From: Pyrenochaeta sp. MPI-SDFR-AT-0127 | Taxonomy: Eukaryota; Ascomycota; Dothideomycetes; Pleosporales; Cucurbitariaceae | DNA: 64,000 bases | Reading direction: 5' to 3' | NCBI GenBank assembly: GCA_020747015.1 | Contig: JAGTJM010000008.1 | Span: forward strand, 372,001-436,000 | Shown here: positions 1 through 10,856 of the stretch, piece by piece | Layout of the letters: each line of letters begins with the position of its first letter | How positions within the stretch are numbered: the first letter of the stretch is position 1 | The notes under the pieces: generated by a model | Database searches by the model: none | What the model saw: only the letters and a program-made list of their open reading frames with translations | What the model was told of the DNA's origin: nothing | Position numbers and translations under genes: made by a program

Positions 1-249
1 CCTGGTGTTGGGACTGGGCTTGTGGGGCTGGCCAGTGGACATCTTCATCTCGGGGCTGTCGAGCATGGCGCGCGCCGCCTGGTAGTGTTTGTTTCGCAGG
101 AAGTAGTCGTAGATGTATGTATTGAGTTGTTCGCGTGGGTCGGTGGGGATGCGCTTGGGATGCGCCATGTTGCCCATGATGGGGGTTCCGTCAACGGGTC
201 CGTTATTCGCATTCATGGCGGCCATCTGGGCCATCTGCTGGCTCTGCAT
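1..249 (-). CDS. LisH-domain transcriptional regulator, Flo8/SomA-like (N-terminal part, runs off window)
   Basis: Only the first 83 codons are in the window; the rest lies beyond base 1. Starting at the ATG read from 249 on the minus strand, the protein has a Met/Gln/Ala-rich leader and then a clear LisH helix pair at about residues 40-64 (core REQLNTYIYDYFLRNKHYQA, then ARAML). LisH motifs dimerise. This spacing, with 'LNTYIYDYFL' close to the N-terminus, is what fungal Flo8/Som1/SomA regulators show; these act downstream of cAMP-PKA in adhesion, conidiation and virulence. The family assignment rests on this short motif only; other LisH proteins (SSDP-like, LEUNIG-like) are possible. No stop or splice site is visible in the fragment. 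A long gene-free stretch upstream fits the long 5' leaders common for such regulators. Confidence 0.68.
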   Translation of the reverse strand, partial: MQSQQMAQMAAMNANNGPVDGTPIMGNMAHPKRIPTDPREQLNTYIYDYFLRNKHYQAARAMLDSPEMKMSTGQPHKPSPNTR

Positions 250-1709
250 CGCGACGCGGGTGGTTGGGGCCGGCTGCGTCAGGCGCAGTCGACAGGAGAA
301 TTGTTAGCGATGAATCTGCGGCGATAGCAATAAGACGCCGTGTGTCGAGCACCTCGGTGCTGGAGCGGATGCGGTTACAGTGGCATGAATGGGCGTGTCG
401 TCGGGGGGCTCGGTGTCGGAAGCGGCGCGCCAAGAGTGCTGTGCTGGACGGTCAGGGTTGGGCGAGGGCGCGCAACAGACAGAGGACAAGGACGTGAACG
501 CGAGGGTAGGTGATGGCCGTGTTGCGATGGAAGGCGGCGGCGGCGGCTGATGCGCGGTGGAGAGGTCTAGCGTGGTGCAGAATGGCTTTGAGGGGAGCGC
601 GCGCAGTCGTTGCAGGCCTCCACACGTAGGTAAGCGGCGCAATCAACCACAACTGCGGACCTGCGGCTACGCGATGAGGCTCGTCTAAATCTAAACGAAG
701 GGCAAGAGTCTTAGCAGGGAGAATGGGAATTGAGGGGAGATGGCCGGAGACGAAGCTGGCCCAGCCTGCCCGCACGTGACTTTTCGTATTATTAGAAATC
801 TCCCAACCACTCCTGCGGCCACGCAGCGAGCGGTTTGGCCATCATCAAGCATTTCCATCCCTAGTTGCACATTTGGCCTTGCACATCCACTGCTCTTTGA
901 GCGCTCCAACGAGGCCTCGAGTTCGCAGTTGTGAGCGGCGTAGTCAGCTGATTTACGAATCTGCGCATCTCAGGAGCTCCCCAGGGTTTAGTGGGGCATG
1001 CCTCATCTTGTGCCATCAGGGTTGTGAAGGGCCATGTCTGCACTCAAGACACGGTAGCCCGATTCACTTCAACAAATCATACGATATTGGCTTAGAGTTG
1101 CAGAGGCGCCCGGCGCTCATCTGGGCTTGCGCATGGGTTATCTCAGCAGCCTCTCATTGTGCGCCTGCGTGCAAATACTGCGCGTTGGTTCTTGCACTCC
1201 TTTTAGCTCTCACTTTGTGTGCAATTGTCCCGATACGGCAGTCCAATCATGAGTGCATCAAGCTCGACGCCCAGCATGCCTCGGAAGTTCACCGACGCCC
1301 TGGTAGAAAACGAATACCTGCAGTGGCCATGCTATGCTCCACGTGAAGTTGTTCAAAGCCTGCATGCCTTCAGGCTGCATTGAGAGGGAAATGCAGATTG
1401 ATTCCGAGTACCATGTAGGCCGCCCCGCAAAAGCATATCTTTGACAGCTGCAAAGAACCCTAGTGCAACTCAGCGCCTAGTCCACAGAAGCTCTATGGAC
1501 AACTGCATCGTGCATCATGGTGAGCCTGGTGGGTAGGGGAATCCCTTTTCTTCCTTACTGCTCACGGTGGGATTTGGCACGAGAGCCCTCGACACCGCCC
1601 ACACTGTAGTAGGTTGCCAATAACCGCCCTCCTTACGCCATTCTATGGGTATTTGCTGCGCCGTGAGACTGTACATGTCTTCTTCGTTCATCTCTATCGA
1701 CTCGGAAGC
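250..1709. other. intergenic: probable leader/promoter of the LisH gene
   Basis: No credible gene. A GGC run (about 530-547) and pyrimidine-rich minus-strand segments fit a long 5' leader of the LisH gene. The longest plus-strand ORF (873-1346) has no recognisable domain. Confidence 0.5.
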
Positions 1710-2519
1710 CTACTCGTCATCCGGCGGCATCTCATCGTCAATAAAGCGGACTAGCGATATTCGCATCTCAGTGGTATCGTTGCCTCGAAGGACGTCGCTG
1801 ATGAAGTGTGCTTCAACCTGCATGTGCACCTAGCTGGTGTGTCAGAGTAGCCTCTCTCATTGATGCGACTGATTCCCGGTACAACCGAATGCGTCCCGGT
1901 ACATACCATTTCCAGCGATCCACGCAAAACCCCAACTAGGATATTCGAAAACCATAGCTCGTCCTGGGCCCGGCCATCGTCTGGCAGCTCTACAAAGTCT
2001 GCGAGAGGATTCTCTTCGAAGATGAGGGAGAACTGTTTATTATCACTTGACCAGTTCGCAATGGTCGGTGTGATGTTAAGGAAGATTTTGAAGCCAACCT
2101 GCACGGCGAGGATGAGCGAGCAAGTAAGCATTGTAGAGAGGTGAGAATACCTTCGAGATCATTTCTGCGACTTCTCGGAAGTTGGTGCATGCAGGTGCGC
2201 TTGACTTTGCCAGGAAGTCCTCGATCAATCGCACGCCAATGTTGTAGCCCATTCTCTCCAGTTGTTTGTTGACATCGGCATAATTATACTCGTAGTCTTT
2301 ACATAGTTGCGCGACGATGGTGCCGTATGTCAAAGTGACCAACTCAGCGCTGACCTTATCTACTCGCGTCCTTGGGCCGTCAGAAGCCTTTCAACTGCTG
2401 GATAGTATACGCGACTTACTTCCAGACTCTAGCAGCTATTAGCACATGTTTCAAGCAGTTGCTAGAATCTCTGGAGCTCACTCCTCTCCCAGGCGGGCAG
2501 CCTTTGTCGACGAAGCCAT
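1710..2519 (-). CDS. bet3: TRAPP complex core subunit Bet3 (TRAPPC3)
   Basis: Bet3 is a core subunit of the TRAPP complexes, the exchange factors for Ypt1/Rab1 that tether ER-derived vesicles at the Golgi. The spliced protein is 192 aa, the usual Bet3 length. It begins MASSTKAARLGEEVWKTRVD and continues with the family block VSAELVTLTYGTIVAQLC. Further conserved blocks are a GYNIGVRLIEDFL segment and, near the end, EAHFISDVLRG. Exons on the minus strand are 2482-2519, 2420-2428, 2151-2370, 1907-2098 and 1710-1829; all phases close. The second exon is only 9 nt (AGTCTGGAA) and is needed to restore the conserved E-E-V-W-K segment. The gene is divergent from the WD40 gene at 2813 across 293 bp. 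Family assignment is strong; the microexon is inferred from protein conservation and the splice sites. Confidence 0.93.
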
Positions 2520-2812
2520 CCTCACGAGCGCTCTTTCCCTCTCTTACTGCCTGACTTCGCTGGGCTTGCGCGTCGATGCTGTTCAAGTGGTATAGAGGGA
2601 TGTTTTGTCGTCAATATAAGGTTGTGAAGATGGCGACGGGTAGAAGTATGTGGAGGAGTGAGTAAGCTCGGGCGGTGGGCCAGGTACATATAGCTTGGCG
2701 CATATCAACGTTCCAAGAAAGTTTACTACGAGTGCCGCGAATTCTACAACCACCACATCGTGACGGCTCCACGAACTCCACTCCTAAGCACCCCGCGACT
2801 TAAATCCCTGCA
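2520..2812. promoter_or_regulatory. shared divergent promoter, bet3 / cwf17
   Basis: The 293 bp between the two start codons must hold the promoters of both genes. No specific operator is assigned. Confidence 0.5.
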
Positions 2813-4329
2813 ATGTCTCGCGAAAAGCGGCCAGCCGCCAACGCATTTGGTTCGAGTCAACTGGTCAAGCGCGCAAAGTCGGATGTGAATTTCGGTGGAA
2901 GCTCCGCAGTAGCAGTGGTGAATGGCACAGCCCAAAATGGAGCCCTCATACAAGCGGTACGTTACTGCTCTGGTGTTGAAAAGAGTATGGTAGCTGAAGA
3001 TTGCAATGTACTGACAGGTACTCTAGGGCCCGCGTGCCACGGCGCTTCAGTCTCCGGTTATGGAGTTGACAGGCCATTCTGGAGAGGTGTTTGCGGCACG
3101 TTTCGATCCAACTGGTCAATACATAGCATCAGGCTCAATGGACCGATCTATATGTTGGTCTTCTATGTTCATGTCTGCATGTTTTGCGCTGATCAGACTC
3201 AGTACTCTGGCGCAGCGCTGGATCATGCGAGAACTACGGTATTCTTAGTGGACACAAACAAGCTGTTTTGGACCTCCATTGGTCACGCGACTCCAAGGTT
3301 CTCTTCTCCGCATCTGCCGATATGCACTTGGCGAGTTGGGACGTCGAGACGGGTGAGAGAATACGAAGGCACCCTGGTCACGAAGAGGTGATCAATTGCA
3401 TGGACGTCAGCAAACGCGGCGAAGAGATGCTCGTGAGCGGCTCTGACGACGGTTACATTGGAGTAAGTGCGCCGACCTTTACTCTAGAGCAATTCTGACA
3501 TTAGTAGATATGGGACACGCGAACGAAAGACGCCGTAACCTTTGTCCCAACAGACTTCCCTATCACCGCAATTTGTCTTGCAGAAGCGGGGAACGAGCTG
3601 TTCACAGGAGGCATCGATAACGATATCAAAGTCTGGGATCTGCGGAAGAAGGCCGTCTCATACACACTCCTGGGGCATACGGACACAGTCACGTCGCTCC
3701 AGCTGTCACCGGACAACCAAACCCTACTCTCAAACGCACACGACTCAACTGTCAGGACGTGGGATGTCAGGCCATTTGCGCCCGCAGACCGCCGCATACA
3801 AACATATGATGGAGCCCCGACCGGTCAAGAGCGTAATCTATTGAAGGCAAGCTGGGACTCGAAGGGCGAGAAGATCGCAGCGGGCAGTGGAGACCAGAGT
3901 GTAGCCATTTGGGAGGCGCGGACAGGAAAGCTCTTGAATAAGCTTCCTGGTCACCGAGGTGCTGTGAATGATGTTCGCTTCCATCCGCTGGGCGAACCGA
4001 TACGTAAGTTCTCTCTTTTCATATCCTCTCGTTGTTACACTACTGCCAGAAGATTTGGTCGCTATGGAATGAGCGTCATCTCAGGCGCAATGGCAAGCTC
4101 ATCTTTCGGCCATTTGAGCGATTACGGGTCCAGCCGGCAACCACGGTCAAGCTCACTTACATACTCCCTGGAAGTGCCGAGGGCCCCTTTCTGCTCCGTC
4201 AATAAACCCCCGAGCGGCCGTTTCAACTTAATCAGCCGCACCGAGACAAATATTGAGGCTGACTTGGCAAATTTAGTGGTCTCTGCATCTTCAGATCGAA
4301 CGCTCATGGTAGGCGAGCTTGGAAAATGA
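2813..4329 (+). CDS. cwf17: U5 snRNP 40 kDa WD40 protein (SNRNP40/Cwf17)
   Basis: A WD40 propeller protein of the U5 snRNP that contacts Prp8 in the spliceosome. Exons 2813-2956, 3027-3153, 3203-3462, 3508-4003 and 4277-4329 give 359 aa, typical of the family. A basic, disordered N-terminus (MSREKRPAANAFGSSQLVKR) precedes seven WD repeats. The first starts at MELTGHSGEVFAARFDPTGQ; later ones end in motifs such as DIKVWDLR, TVRTWDVR and SVAIWEAR. The last repeat ends SASSDRTLMVGELGK, the characteristic SNRNP40 C-terminus. The last intron (4004-4276, 273 nt) is long for this locus, but its acceptor (aatttag) restores the final repeat in phase. The donor of intron 2 (GTTGGT) is weak but required. 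Divergent from bet3. Confidence 0.92.
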
Positions 4330-5557
4330 GAGCGAAGCCGCAGTAATTTTGCCTACGGATTCTTGAAATCTAGGGTTTCGCCGCGGATTGCGTGGGGAAA
4401 GGCCCGAAAAAGCTTCGAGCTATAGTTTGGAGCCCCGCGTGCACGTCACGGAGGCGTTGTTTATGAACTGGATACGCCGGTGCGACGTTTGACGGGTCAG
4501 GGAATCAGACGTGCAGTAAGGGTTGGGATACCGAAGGTATCCAGGCTTGTGAAGACGCGTCAAGGACGTGAGAATATTATCTCTACCTGCAGTGCAATCA
4601 TGCACGCAGGTAAACAATCAACACGGCAAGATTTGAGTCCCTCACTTTGGACATTCATGCTCTTATATGAACCTGTCGCACAACCCCACTTGCAGTCGCT
4701 GTTCAGGAGTTGTGCTGCCATGGACGAGTGATTGGCTGTGACGCTCCAAATGATTTTGCCCCTCAACCAACCACAACGTGTCGCTCCAGCGTTCGCCCTC
4801 CAGATGCAAACAACTCGATCCTATCCCGTGCAACAACACGCTGCAGTCTGTCCTTGGACGCAAAATCTGATGCACCGATGGACGCGAACAGGTCCGTGAC
4901 GCCCGGCGGGGACGTCGTGTTTCATGCCCGCAGCGATCTCGGTCTGATACGCTCCCTGTAGCAGAAACGCATGGCGTTCAATGCTCCCTCGACCACCATT
5001 GACCTTGCAGCACCTCCCATGTCCCCGTGTGACTGTGACCTCCTTCCCTTCCTCCATCTTATGGCCCTTCTATTCTCTTAACAGTCATTCATTGGCAGTG
5101 GTGCTGTGCTCTACTGGTTTCGCTTCTCTTCCCTTCTCGCATTCGTTTGGCTTGTAGGGCATTGGATGCCGACTTCACGATACCGACTTTAACAGACTAG
5201 ACAATTCAGCAAGACAAGTTTATCGTTCGTTTCGATTCTTCAGCCTTAGGAGAGCTTCAGCCAACCGATCGCTGTTCGCAATGCTGGGCGACTTTTGATC
5301 AGGGTTGGGCTCCAGTCATTCTTAACTACCTCTGCCTCTTGGTCCCTGCCACGGTTCCCGACCACGAGGTCGTGCATGGCCAACAAGTCTCTCCTCTCAT
5401 TCGTTATTAGAGGTATCCGAGCAAAACAAAAGAGACGTGTCTCACTTGAAAACCGAATCTATTATAAGGGAAGAGTTATACACTCAAGATAGTACATTGA
5501 AGTTGTAGTCGCCTATTCTAAGACTTCACCACGCCCTAGGACTATACACGGTTCACC
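4330..5557. other. intergenic: 3' flank of cwf17 and promoter of the two-TM gene
   Basis: No credible gene. Bases 5040-5150 are strongly CT-rich, a common feature upstream of filamentous-fungal transcription starts, in keeping with a promoter for the gene at 5558. Confidence 0.5.
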
Positions 5558-6977
5558 ATGTTCCGGTCTCCACTCTTCAGCTGGTCTCCACGACCAGACC
5601 AAGACCCGTTGGCCACGCTAGCATCGCAATCGCCATCTCGATTTGGGGTTTTCCGGAGCAACAATCAGCCAATGGTCAATGGCTCCTCAATTTACTCACA
5701 ATCGCCAGCTCTTGGCCCGTCGAATAATAACACACCCAAGATCCCCTTCCTGGGCTTCCTCGGCCGCCGCCAGCAACCCCTCGAGCCTAATGTTCTTCCT
5801 ATTTCGAATGACGTGCCTCGCAACTCAAACGATTCGAGGTCTCCTCTCCGACCTCAGCACACAGCAGGCTCATATATACGTACGATCGCGCCGCTGCAAA
5901 CCCCACGAGAACCGGCAACTGTACATGATAGACATCCAGCAGATGTCCCGCTTCCTCACCAACAACAAGATGGGTTCGTGGACCCAGAGATCCAGCAGTT
6001 GGCAGACGAGATCAATGGGGGAAGACGGCGGCGGAAGCACAAAAAGAGAAAACACCGACGTGCCGACCACTGGGAGCGTAGAAGGGGTGAGAGTGGTGGG
6101 CGTGGAGTGATGCTGTTCGTACGGGGAACGGCAGCTCGAGGAAAGTTGATCGCCTGCATCATTTCTGGAACTTTTCTCGCTACCGTATTGGGCACCTGTA
6201 AGTGCTACGGTCCAAAATTGGCAAATTATTATACTAACATTGATCGCAATAGATCTCACAATTGCCCTCACAAACCGCGACCTCGGCCAAGAGATACACA
6301 TCCTTTTCATCATGGTCCTCCTCACTATCACAATATTCTTCTGTCACTCACTCATCAGGCTGTGCATGCTCATTCTCAACCCTCCGCGCGAATCTCCACA
6401 ACCACAAATACCTGCCATGACTGGGCCTGACGGCTTCCAGCCTATCGTGCCCATTCGCGTGCACCTTGCGCGGGATGAGGAAGCAGGGCCTATGGATGAG
6501 AGGAACATAGTCGAGAATGACATGGATATAGAGGATCCAGAAAAAAACCTTCCACCTCCCCCACCACCTGCCTACGGTCTGTGGCGTAGCAGTGTCCGGG
6601 TAGATCCTAACTTATTGCACTGGCAGCGTGTCCAAAACCAAGACAACCGCGCATCAGCCATCACAAACATGACGTACTCACGCAATGGCTCTGTCTCTGC
6701 ACCTTTGGGATCACCGGGGCACCAAGGCGCTGACCCGCGTGTGAGCATGGCACCAAGTTCTCATGTTCCAGAGGGTCCCCGCCCACCATCCTACGCCTCG
6801 GAAGATGGTGTGAGCTATATCCTGGAAGCCGCACCACGAAGCACGGTGAACAACCGTGAAAGTCACACGGGTGTCAGTGATATTCATCCTGCATGGCGGC
6901 CCGGATACGCTATCAGTGAGATCAGGGCTAATGAACCCGCGGCGCAAAACAGGAGCAGAGGGACGGGTGTATTTTGA
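5558..6977 (+). CDS. two-TM protein with long disordered tails, unknown function
   Basis: Two exons (5558-6197 and 6253-6977; intron with gtaagt donor) give 454 aa. I do not recognise a named family. The first 160 residues are Pro/Ser/Asn-rich and probably disordered. A strongly basic cluster (GRRRRKHKKRKHRR, about residues 155-170) follows. Two hydrophobic helices lie at about 197-218 (LIACIISGTFLATVLGT...) and 228-252 (IHILFIMVLLTITIFFCHSL), separated by a short loop, so both tails probably face the same side, likely the cytosol. The C-terminal 200 residues contain an acidic segment, a polyproline run before AYGLWRSSVRVDPNLLHWQR, and Ser/Pro-rich sequence. The compact block around the polyproline looks the most conserved. 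The basic cluster could be a nuclear-localisation or lipid-binding signal; this is inference. Confidence 0.8.
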
Positions 6978-7908
6978 TTTCACCTACCATTGTACAAAAG
7001 TCGTATTGTAAGCTCATTTAGCGTTTGTTTGCCCCCATATTTTCGGTTCAGCATTTGTAGGCTCTAGTTTCTTCTGGCGTATCAAGGGCGCTCTTTTTGT
7101 TTTTGTTTTTACCTTACGGGGTGCTGTGTATATCTGGGGGTCTTCCTGTACCCGAAAAACTAAAACTAGCAACAATTGCCGACCTACTGGTGGTGAATAA
7201 GTGTCGTCATGGGCCGTTTCGTTGCTGTGTGGCATATGTGGGGTCTGGGCAGGGAAGCTTGGTTTCAACAACATTGGAAGGGGGACCAAAACGAGTCACA
7301 TGGGCGGAAAGTTAGTCGTAATGCACTGTAATGACACTCTAAATGTTCATGCTGTCCGCTGGTTCGGACTCGCACTTCATAGACCCACATCTACAATTCC
7401 ATTGCCTAGCGGTGAGCCATGTGTGTTCGGTCACCCAAATGTGGACAGCTTCGGTGCTATTGAGCGTAAAGCATCAAATGACATGGCAGCATATGTACAA
7501 CTAGTCATGTACAATATAGCTGCAAACTCTTTGCCAAGTAACAATGATGCTTTTCGAGCATGTGCCGAAGCTCTCTACGCAACAAGCAATGAAGATGCAC
7601 AGACCTCAGGCGTCGATAAGGCTTGTTAGTAATTGAGAATGGATATATCGTTCTGTCGGATACCTAATCTGTAGGAATACAGAAGTCTGTTTTCTAAACG
7701 GAGTAGAAATATTCATTACTTGCGTAACCTAAATCATCGCCTCGCTATATACGTTATCCTATCCATCCGAACCATTACCCTATATATGGCGTCAAAAACA
7801 TGGAACAGCAACATCAAAGACTATCTATATACCATTCGGCCATGACCCATTGCCCATCGTGAGTTTCATCACCCATTGTAATTTTCATTTCTCATCTTTC
7901 ATTATGTC
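6978..7908. other. convergent intergenic region
   Basis: 3' ends of the two-TM gene and the aquaporin. A 142-codon plus-strand frame at 7201-7629 opens with GTG rather than ATG and has no recognised domain; I do not call it. Confidence 0.45.
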
Positions 7909-9788
7909 TTAGGACCCAAATTCGTTACCTTCGGCCTTCTTGCCGGCTTCGGCCTCGCCCACCTTCTCTTTGATCTCCTGGTCCTTGTCATCATCGTCTT
8001 GGCCGGGATTGGCGACTTCATATTCGAGCATCTTTATAAACTTGTAAAAGATGACGGCAATGATGGCGCCAGTAGCTGGTCCAACCCCTAGTCGTTGTAT
8101 TAGCATTGTTATGCGGAGAGAGGAGAGGGCGTGTGATAGCTAGAAGATGCTATTGAGATTCTAACTTACAGTATATCCAGTGTTCTTTGTCGAAGACGCC
8201 GGTGACGACGCAGGGTCCGAAGGAACGCGCAGGGTTAAGGGAGCCACCCGTGTAGTAGACGCCGACGAGTTCGGCAATGAAGAGCGCTAGTCCAATGCCA
8301 ACCGGAGCAATGAATGTTGCTGTAAACTAGTATTAATATTTTCCTAGAGGAGGGGAGAGGATATAGTTGTTACCTTTGTGCTTTTCCTTTGCCAACATGA
8401 AGATAGTGAAGACCAACTCAGCAGTAAGAATGGCTTCGATGCACACACCCTGAGCTAAACTCGTCCTTTGGCTTAACGTTGTTCTGACGTTGAACTCCGT
8501 AGGAAATAAGACGCTCACGAGGAAGGAGCTGAAGATACCGCCGGCAATCTGCGCTGCAAGAAGTAAGAAAGCTCTGATGGGACTTAATGCCCTGCATAGA
8601 AGCATGGCAAAAGTGACAGCAGGATTAAACAGACCACCGGATATGCGGAAGAAAACCCAAACGTTGACCATAAGACTGAAGGCGAAGACCAAGGCAATGT
8701 AGAGTAAGACTTGTGGGGAGAAGCCCGTCTCTCCACCTGTTGTTGTTTTGTCGTCAGGACTGGCTGAGGATCCGATATTAGCAACCTGGGTTCCCGAGAA
8801 CGCGAAGAAGAGGAACATAGTGGTGCCAACAAATTCGCCTACAAAGGCAACAAAGTGGTTCTTTGCATTGCTACCCATCCAGATCATCCAAGGCAAACGC
8901 ATCACATCCTCAGTGGATGGCGGCCCGCGGGGTGGGCCTCTACCACCGGCCCCTGGGCGTCTTGGGCGTCCAGCCTCCTCGTCACTGCCATAGTGCATGT
9001 GGTAATTCTGTTTGGTAGGCGTTCCTTCGTATGCTGTGTGGCTGTCGATGCTTCGTCTTCCTTGGACAGGCCCGTAGCGAGCATTTGCATCGCCATAGTT
9101 CTCGTACGCAGCGGGTGGGCGCTTATGTTGCCTATTAGGACGACGACGGTAGGCCCGAGGGTCATCTTCTTCATCGGAATAGTCTTCTACGTAGGCTGAT
9201 CGATGAGCTCGAGGGGTATTAGGAACGCCACGAAAATCCTGTGATTGCTGTCTTCGTCGGTGTTGAATGGCACTAGGCCCAACATAGGTATTGCCAGGTG
9301 CCTCCCATTCATTAGGGTCCGAGTGGCCGCCAATTCTTCTGTTCGATGGTTTAGATGTAATGCCTGTTGTGCCATTATCATCTAAAGGCATAATCGGTGA
9401 AATGGGATCCATATTGGAGTCAAGATGGGCGGGATGTGGCTGAATAGGCAAGCGAAGAAGTTCTTGCCGCGAGTCGCTAGATCCACGAGTATGGCGAGGA
9501 GCCGTAGGAGACTCAATCATTGTCCCATCTTGCATTTGTTGACCGTAATATTGAGGTAGGGGGCTGGCCTCATACTGTGCCATGGTGGTAGAGCGGGTGA
9601 CAGAACTGTTAGGGATGGATGAATAATCTCCAGTGACTGTAGGCGTTCTTGCCTCAACTAGGGGCAAGCGAAATAGTGTATGGCTTTATGGAAGTGTGAC
9701 AATATCCTAGAGTACTGAATGAACTATGATGATGATTTAGTCTATTAGAAGGTGGGATCGGCAGAGAACGATGTGCAGCGTTGGCCAT
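7909..9788 (-). CDS. aquaporin/aquaglyceroporin (MIP family) with long N-terminal tail
   Basis: A membrane channel for water or small solutes. Secure exons are 8374 upward (large exon), 8170-8319 and 7909-8087. Both pore motifs are present: GGLFNPAVTF after TM2-3 and GGSLNPARSFGP in the second half, with six hydrophobic segments starting at NHFVAFVGEFVGTTMFLFFA. The Arg after the second NPA is the usual selectivity-filter Arg. About 240-270 residues precede TM1: Ser/Pro/Gln/Arg-rich with an acidic DYSDEEDD patch, probably disordered and cytosolic. The start is unresolved. ATG at 9583 (ACCACCATGG context) is the simplest, giving 512 aa. The in-frame coding look extends upstream to an acceptor (cccctag) near 9668, and a short first exon from ATG 9788 (MANAAHRSLPIPPSN) splices in phase through a weak gtactc donor. 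I use 9788 as the outer limit. Confidence 0.85.
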
Positions 9789-10856
9789 GAGGGATAACGA
9801 AACATAATATATGCTGTAGTCAGGGCAATGAAAAGCAACCTGCATTAGTCCATCGAACATCTCGTCATTCCTATTTCGGCACGTCTTCGCTTGCCCATGG
9901 TCCGTTCGGCGCAATTCCATCCTATACAAGTGATCGATTCGTTGATCGGGGCAACCAGTGGGTGCCAAACCCAGGATTCCAGAATCGAGGTCAGGGCGAA
10001 GATGAGAATGACGTCTTTCGAGCGCCTGTGATACATATTTGAGGGAGAACGCCTTGATGTGGCAAGGAGGGTCTGGTAGACGAAGCATGCACAACCCGGT
10101 TGCTATGATACGAGAGCATAGAAGGAAGTGAAATCGACCAGGTCCTTGTAAGGAACAACTAGGTCGGCGAATCGAAGAGCAAAATGACCTTGGAACTTGC
10201 GTGAAAAGTAGCAAGGTGATCGCTTGTAGTTGTAGTCGGAGCCGGGATCCTCATGCTTCGTATCGCTTAGTTGGCGTGTCAATGTTGGTACCCGAAAGGA
10301 GATCCCTGCGCCAGGTCGCCGGATAGACCCTGGTCCTGACTTGCGGACAAAAAGTAAAACGCCGGGTTAAGAAAAATAGCAAATGAGCTGACAATGACGC
10401 AGGTGCTTGCGACTAAGGTCTTCGGCACTCGCGAATCGTGGGGCGATATCGCTTGGTGACAAATTTCATAGATTTATAACTTTAAGATACGCGACTCCAT
10501 GGCTTTCAGTCAATTTGACCTAGGCCACCATTACTCTTTCCGTGATTCAAAAGCCAAAAGCTTTAGAGAACTTCCAATCGTGGTTGGCGGCTTATTCGAT
10601 TGATTGTTTGATAATGCGAGGTTGTTCGCCCGTTATAATCGTATAACAAGTACGAAACTTAACAGGGCTACAGGATGTCCACAAACGCTGAGGCTAGTGA
10701 ACATGCAAGATGTGCTGTCGTCAATCCTTCGCGCTAGAAAGCAAGTTTTCGGATGCGGGCGGAATACAATCGGAAGCTTGAGAGGAATTTGAGGCGGCTA
10801 TTTGCCAAGCGTATCTGGGCGCCGTGCGCCAGGTCGATTGTCTGCATTTACCGGCC
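9789..10856. other. intergenic: aquaporin upstream region
   Basis: Lies between the 5' end of the aquaporin and the 3' end of the MFS permease. The minus-strand frame above 9654 stays open for 186 codons but is mostly leader sequence. No gene called. Confidence 0.45.

Noticed and set aside
873..1346. 157-codon plus-strand ORF
   Set aside because: Cys/His/Arg-heavy composition as in random sequence, start codon is not well placed, no domain, lies in the LisH-gene leader.
7201..7629. 142-codon plus-strand ORF
   Set aside because: Starts with GTG, no domain, sits in a convergent 3' region.
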